Shown here piece by piece: positions 58,430 to 64,000 of a stretch of 64,000 bases of DNA. The translations under genes and the position numbers were made by a program. Source of the stretch: Vicia villosa (Eukaryota; Streptophyta; Magnoliopsida; Fabales; Fabaceae); the NCBI RefSeq assembly GCF_029867415.1, contig NC_081185.1, positions 75,179,553 to 75,243,552 on the forward strand. Reading direction: 5' to 3'. The notes under the pieces were generated by a model that saw nothing but the letters and a program-made list of their open reading frames with translations, made no database searches and had not been told where the DNA came from. The first letter of the stretch is position 1; every line of letters begins with the position of its first letter.

Positions 58430-59660
58430 ATCAATAAAAATTATTTTCCCGTTAATATTCAATATTTCGATCAATACCTTCATGTTTCGTAAATATTTAA
58501 TATGTTTATCAGTAATTCATGTTCTCGTTAATATTGAATATTTTATTCAGTAACTTCATGTTCCTGTTAATATTCAATATTTTGATTAGTATGTTCATGT
58601 TCCCGCTAATATTCATTATTTTGATCAGTAACTTCGTATTCCCGTTAATATTCCAAACTTGTTCCCGTTAATATTCAATATTTTTATTAGTAATTTCATG
58701 TTCCCGTTAATATTCTTTATTTTGATCAGTAACTCCGTTTTTCCGTTAATATTCATTATTTTGATCAATAACTTTGTGTTCCCATTAATATTCAAAAATT
58801 AGATCAGTAACTTAATGTTTCCGATTATATTAAAAATTTTAATAAGTAACTTTGTCTTCCGTTAATACTCAATATTTTAATCAATAACTCCGTGCTCCCA
58901 TTAATATTCCAATATTTTAAATATTAACGGGATATCCATGCATTCGCACGGGGACTAGTGTGGTACGCTCATTTGTTTTAATATTCAATATTTCGATCAG
59001 TAACTTCATGTTCCCGTTAATGTTCAATATTTCGATCAGTAACTTCATGTTCCCGTTAATATACAATATTTTGATCAGTAATTCATGTTCTCGTTAATAT
59101 TCAATATTTTATTCAGTAACTTCATGTTCCCGTTAATATTCAATATTTTTATCAGTAACGCATGTTCCCGTTAGTATTCATTATTTTGATCAGTAACTCC
59201 GTGTTCCCGTTAATATTGAAAAAATCTACCAGTAAGTTAATGTTTCTGTTGATATTCAAAAAAATTATCAGTAACTTCGTGTTCTCGTTAATATTCAATA
59301 TTTTATCAATAACCCCGTATTTCCGTTAATATTTAGTATTTTGATTAGTAACTTCGTGTTCCCGTTAATGTTCAAAAGTTGTTTCTATTAATATTCAAAA
59401 TTTTGATCAGTAACTTAATATTTCCGATAATATTCAAAATTTTGATCAGTAACTTCGTGCTCCCGTTAATATTCAATATTTTAATCAATAACTCCGTGCT
59501 CCAGTTAATATTCAATATTTTGAATATTAACGGGATACATGTTCATTCGCATTGGGACCAGTGTGGTACGCTCATTTGTTTTAATATTAAATATTTTGAT
59601 CAATAAATATTATTTTTCCGTTAATATTTAATATTTCGATCAGCAACTTCATGTTTTCAT
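58430..59660. repeat. 39-bp minisatellite, inverse orientation, with two embedded Helitron-end relics
   Basis: Units like CAGTAACTTCATGTTCCCG then TTAATATTCAATATTTTGAT are the reverse complement of the 11694-12905 array. At 58926-58985 and 59527-59585 the array is broken by CCATGCATTCGCACGGGG and GTGTGGTACGCTCATTTG, relics of the Helitron subterminal stretch, so the array carries older ends inside it. Confidence 0.88.
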
Positions 59661-60187
59661 CAATATTTTTGTTTTGGAATTATTTATAAAACTATTTAAA
59701 TCAATTGTAAACTTATTCTTGTTATTATTCAACATTTAATTAAATGTGTTAACATCAGTACCATATGCGCGTACCATATAATTACTCGTGTGTATCCGTA
59801 ATATATTATTTTGTATTTGGATAGAATTGACCCCATTAAATTTTTAATGGTAATGTTTCAATTATATTATATTATATATAGATAAATATATATTGATTAT
59901 TGATGAACTTGTCCAGTTAAAATTTTAAATTTTATAAATGACAAACAGATTGTATGATTAATAAAAAATATCATACAATTTTGATATTATTTATTCATAT
60001 ATTACTTATGTTTCATTCTATTACTATTTATTCATACATTACTTATGTTTCATTCTATTACTATTTAATCATACAGTACTTATGTTTCATTCGATTACTT
60101 ATGCTTATTAACACCCATAGTTATTTAAAAAAAAATAGTCAATAGATCTAATATATTTATTTTATTTGATAATCTCTAAAAAATTTC

Positions 60188-60190
<3 letters not shown>
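59661..60190. repeat. AT-rich spacer with a 37-bp tandem repeat
   Basis: 59985-60100 holds three copies of a 37-bp unit (ATTACTTATGTTTCATTCTA and on) at 60001, 60038 and 60075. The rest is AT-rich without features. Confidence 0.8.

Positions 60191-60243
<53 letters not shown>
60191..60243. repeat. (AT)n microsatellite
   Basis: About 26 AT units. Confidence 0.97.
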
Positions 60244-60247
<4 letters not shown>

Positions 60248-60301
60248 TTCAGATTCTATATTTTAAATAATTTAGTAGTATTAGTAAGAAATCTTATTAA
60301 A

Positions 60302-60420
60302 AGTTATGAGAGGTTTGAATGAGTTGAATGAGGTTTATGTGAAGGTTGAATGTAGAGGTTGAATGTATTGATTGTGAAAGTTATGAGAGGTTTGAATGAG
60401 TTGAATGAGGTTTATGAGAG
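60302..60420. repeat. 77-bp spaced direct repeat
   Basis: AGTTATGAGAGGTTTGAATG and the following 17 bases occur at 60302 and again at 60379. Non-coding. Confidence 0.8.
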
Positions 60421-60578
60421 GTAGGTGGAAGAGATAAAAAGGAGATTTGAGGAGAGAGGAAATAAAATAAAAAATTATGATGCATGCATGTATGCCACAT
60501 ATGCAATATAGGAGAAAAAATAAAGTAAAAACACATTTAAATAACCTAAAAACGTGAACAAACAGAGCTGGGCGCAGG

Positions 60579-60756
60579 GTAATCGGTTACAGGGGTTTAG
60601 GTAACCGGTTACTCAAAGTTAAAAAACAATTTTTGCGCAAAACTCCCAGGGTAACCGATTACTCTCATCTGGGTAACCGATTACTCAAAATAAAACACTA
60701 TTTTTTGCGCAAAATGCCCAGGGTAACCGATTACTCCCATCTGGGTAACCGATTAC
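60579..60756. repeat. Three pairs of palindromic motifs, 72-bp period
   Basis: GTAACCGATTAC-type 12-mers start at 60579, 60601, 60651, 60673, 60723 and 60745: 22 bp within a pair and 72 bp between pairs. 60601 is the perfect palindrome GTAACCGGTTAC; the other five differ from it by one base. Linkers contain TTTTTGCGCAAAA. It lies downstream of the Copia pol stop. See 8173-8281 for the same plan. Confidence 0.88.
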
Positions 60757-60846
60757 TTATGCAAAAAATGCAAAAAATACATAAAATAAACATAGGAAAA
60801 ACATGATAAGCATAGAAAGAAAGCACCTTAATATTTTGGTGAAGAT

Positions 60847-63580
60847 TTAGGCTAGATCACTTTCATCCAGAATGCCAAGTTCTCGACGGATTTTATAGAA
60901 AGCATCCTTCGGAAGCGGCTTTGTGAAAATATCTGCAAGTTGATTTTGCGTATCTACAAAAGTTATCTCAACGTCACCTTTGAACACGTGATCCCGTATG
61001 AAATGATGTCTGATATCTATGTGTTTTGTGCGGGAGTGCATCACTGGATTTTTTGTTATGTTGATTGCGCTTGTGTTATCACATCTTAGAGGAATACAAC
61101 CAAGGTTTAAACCATAGTCAAGCAGTTGTTGTTTGAGCCATAAGATTTGAGCGCATCCACTTCCGGCTGCAATATATTCAGCCTCAGCAGTACTAAGAGC
61201 CACGCTTGCTTGTTTCTTGCATGACCATGACACTAGAGCATTTCCCAAAATGTGACACGTTCCACTGGTGCTTTTGCGATCAGTTTTACAACCTGCATAG
61301 TCAGCATCAGAATAACCAACTAAAGTATTCATACTACTTTTAGGATACCATAAGCCGACATTGGTTGTTCCTTTTAGATATTTAATGATTCGTTTGACTG
61401 CTGCAAGGTGAGATTCCTTAGGGTTGGCTTGATATCTGGCACATAAGCAGACGCTAAACATTATATCTGGTCGACTTGCTGTTAAGTATAAAAGTGAGCC
61501 GATCATTCCACGATATTTTGTGATGTTGACAGGATTGCCTGGTTCATCTGGATCAAGGTAGGTGCCAGATCCCATTGGTGTTGCACTATCTTTACTATTT
61601 TCCATCTCAAATTTCTTGATTAGTTCTTTGCAATATTTTGACTGATTGATGAAGATTCCATGCTTGAGTTGTTTTATTTGGAGACCTAGGAAGAAATTTA
61701 ATCTTCCCATCATGGACATTTCAAATTCTCCTTGCATCATTGAAGAAAACTCTTTGCACATTTCATGGTTAGTCGAGCCAAAAACAATATCATCTACATA
61801 AATTTGTACAAGTAAAGTGTGACGATTGAATTTTTTAATGAAAAGAGTAGTATCTACTTTACCCTTTACAAACCCTTTTTCGATTAGGAAAGTACTTAGT
61901 CGATCATACCAAGCCCTTGGTGCTTGTTTTAGCCCATATAATGCTTTCTTTAATTTGAAGACATGAGTAGGATGCTTGTAGTCTTCAAACCCAGGGGGTT
62001 GCTTTACATAAACTTCTTCATTGATGATACCATTGATAAAAGCACTTTTTACATCCATTTGGAAAAGTTCAAAGTCTAATGAGCATGCATACGCAAGAAG
62101 TAATCTTATTGCCTCCAATCTAGCTACCGGAGCAAAGGTTTCTTCAAAGTCAATACCTTCTTCTTGATTGTACCCTTGTGCTACTAATCTTGCCTTGTTT
62201 CGAGTAATTATACCATTTTCGTCCATCTTATTCTTGAATACCCATTTGGTTCCAATGATGCGTTTGTTTCCCGGATTAGGAACAAGTTCCCAAACATCGT
62301 TTCGCTCGAATTGATTTAACTCTTCTTGCATGGCAAGAATCCATTGATCATCTTCTAGTGCTTGAGATACCTTGGATGGTTCTATTTGTGAAACAAAAGC
62401 CATGTGTAAGCAAGCATCTTTGAGATTTAATCTTGTTGAAACTCCTTGACTAATATCACCAATAACTTTGTCAATAGGATGATCTCTATGAGTTCTCCAT
62501 TCTTTTGGTAGATCATTGGTGTTTGATTCTTGTTGTACACTTTCTTGTTGAACACTTTCTTGTTGTACTTCCGGTACCTTCACAATTATATCATTTGAAA
62601 GTTCTTCCGGTGCCTTCACAATTGTATCATTTGAAAGTTCTTCCGGGGGTAAATCTAAAGGATCATCATCATCACAAACAACTATTTCCTCTTTGGAAGT
62701 GTTAGTCTCATCAAAAGATACATGCATAGATTCTTCAATAGTTAAAGTTCTTTTATTATAAATTCTATATGCTTTACTAGAAAGAGAATAACCAAGAAAT
62801 ATACCTTCGTCGGATTTCTCATCAAACTTACCAAGATTGTCTTTGTCATTGTTTAGAACAAAGCACTTGCATCCAAAAATGTGAAAGTGAGCAATGTTTG
62901 GCTTTCTTCCTTTGAAGAGTTCATATGGAGTCTTTTTTAAGATAGGTCTAATGATTACTCGATTTCCAACATAACATGCGGTACTAACCGCATCCGCCCA
63001 AAAATATTTAGGAAGATTTGCATCACTAAGCATTGTTCTTGCAAGTTCCACTAGAAACCTATTTTTCCTTTCGACTACTCCATTTTGTTGTGGAGTTCTT
63101 GGTGCTGAAAAATTATGAGAGATACCATGTTCTTCACAAAATTCTTCAAATGATGCATTTTGAAACTCTCCACCATGATCACTTCTTATGGATACAATCT
63201 TTAATGATTTTTCATTTTGGATTTGTTTTGCATACTTCTTAAAGGCTCTAAAAGCATCACTTTTCTGCACAAGAAACAAAGTCCAAGAATATCTAGAATA
63301 ATCATCAACAATGACTAAAGCGTATACATTACCTCCGAAGCTTCTTGTCCTTGATGGACCAAATAGATCCATATGCAACAATTGAAGTGGTCTTGTTGTA
63401 GTCACCACATTCTTTGGTTTAAAAGATGATTTGGTTTTCTTTCCCTTTTGACATGCATCACATAGTTTATCTTTGACAAACTTTATCTTAGGTAAGCCAA
63501 TAACAAGATCATGTTTGGTTAACTTATTTAAATGATCCATATGAATATGGGCTGCTCTTTTATGCCATAACCAGATTCAT
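60847..63580 (-). pseudogene. Copia (SIRE-type) pol: integrase, RT and RNase H
   Basis: The open part is 63540-60847, 897 codons. On the minus strand: end of the GAG-pre-integrase part ([14 protein letters not shown]), integrase core with [23 protein letters not shown] and [15 protein letters not shown], an acidic linker with a QQESV repeat, RT with [26 protein letters not shown], catalytic [10 protein letters not shown], and RNase H with [14 protein letters not shown] and [15 protein letters not shown], ending ILDESDLA. All key residues look present. A one-base loss near 63571 separates it from the protease frame, which makes the polyprotein defective. A long, recent-looking frame compared with the other elements. 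Confidence 0.92.
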
Positions 63581-64000
63581 TATTGTTTACCAAAAGACAT
63601 TTTACTTTCAAAGATAAATCATTTAAAGAAATCATAAAAATGTTATTAATTCTTGTACCTTTGAGTTTTACCTCATTGGTGACTTCATCGATGATCAAAC
63701 ATTCTTCCTTAGTGAATTTGATCTTGAAGCCTTTGTCACAAAGTTGGCTAATGCTTAGAAGATTATGCTTTAGTCCTTCAACATAAAGAACATCTTCAAT
63801 GGATGTGAAAGGTGGTGCACCAACTTTGCCTTTGCCAAGAATTCTTCCCTTATTGTTGTCTCCATAAGTGACAAAACCCTTGGCCTTTAACCTTAGATCT
63901 GAAAATTGGTTTAAGTCACCCGTCATATGCTTTGAACAACCACTATCTAGATACCATAGGTTTGAAGTGGTCTTCAAGCAAACCTACAAAACAAATTAAG
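63572..64000 (-). pseudogene. Copia protease and GAG-pre-integrase start, cut by the window
   Basis: The minus strand from 63977 encodes NLWYLDSGCSKHMTGD, the Copia protease active site (DSG), then GLKHNLLSISQLCDKG, the conserved segment before the pre-integrase domain. The frame passes out of phase near 63571 and would end at 63528. Gag and the 5' LTR lie beyond the window. Confidence 0.9.

Overview
The window looks like an intergenic block of a large plant genome, most likely a legume of the pea/vetch group. The inference rests on a 21 kb Ogre-type Ty3/gypsy retrotransposon with 4.6-4.7 kb LTRs, on Sirevirus (Copia) elements, and on AT-rich DNA crowded with minisatellites. I find no host gene I can support. 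Essentially everything recognisable is transposable element sequence, mostly decayed.

Layout. 1-4044 is one copy of a segment repeated at 53699-57743: the end of a Ty3/gypsy element, its LTR, most of a MITE, and a Helitron-like end with a 44-bp minisatellite. 4190-9198 holds two long LTR-like stretches in minus orientation, with a tRNA-like promoter unit and a set of paired palindromes. 9480-13760 is AT-rich: a MITE, a diverged direct repeat, a 39-bp minisatellite, a Helitron-like hairpin end and a head-to-head MITE pair. 13780-14770 is the 3' part of a LINE. 15487-24281 is a Sirevirus on the minus strand with both LTRs, PBS, several polypurine tracts, gag, integrase and a long env-like frame, but no protease or reverse transcriptase. 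26040-27860 holds a CACTA end, a GC-rich Ty3 gag fragment and a LINE tail.

27891-55373 is a three-level nest. A MITE of about 345 bp (TTAA duplication) contains a roughly 6 kb Ty3/gypsy element with 285-bp LTRs (duplication GCTTC). The integrase region of that element is split by the Ogre element (32558-53657, duplication ACCCC). Ogre carries ORF1, gag-protease, a predicted 268-bp intron, RT-RNase H with a second RNase H, integrase, a structured 3' region and an untranslated minisatellite; several stops and frameshifts disable it. After the right copy of the duplicated segment come long AT microsatellites, a second 39-bp minisatellite array in inverse orientation, a further palindrome module, and a Copia (SIRE-type) pol on the minus strand that runs off the window.

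The most interesting signals are three tandem hairpins with compensatory stem changes just after the Ogre integrase stop, a 55-codon two-membrane-segment frame kept in both Ogre LTRs just downstream of the TATA box, a 72-bp paired-palindrome module shared by two unrelated elements, and a private TATA box in front of the Sirevirus env-like frame.
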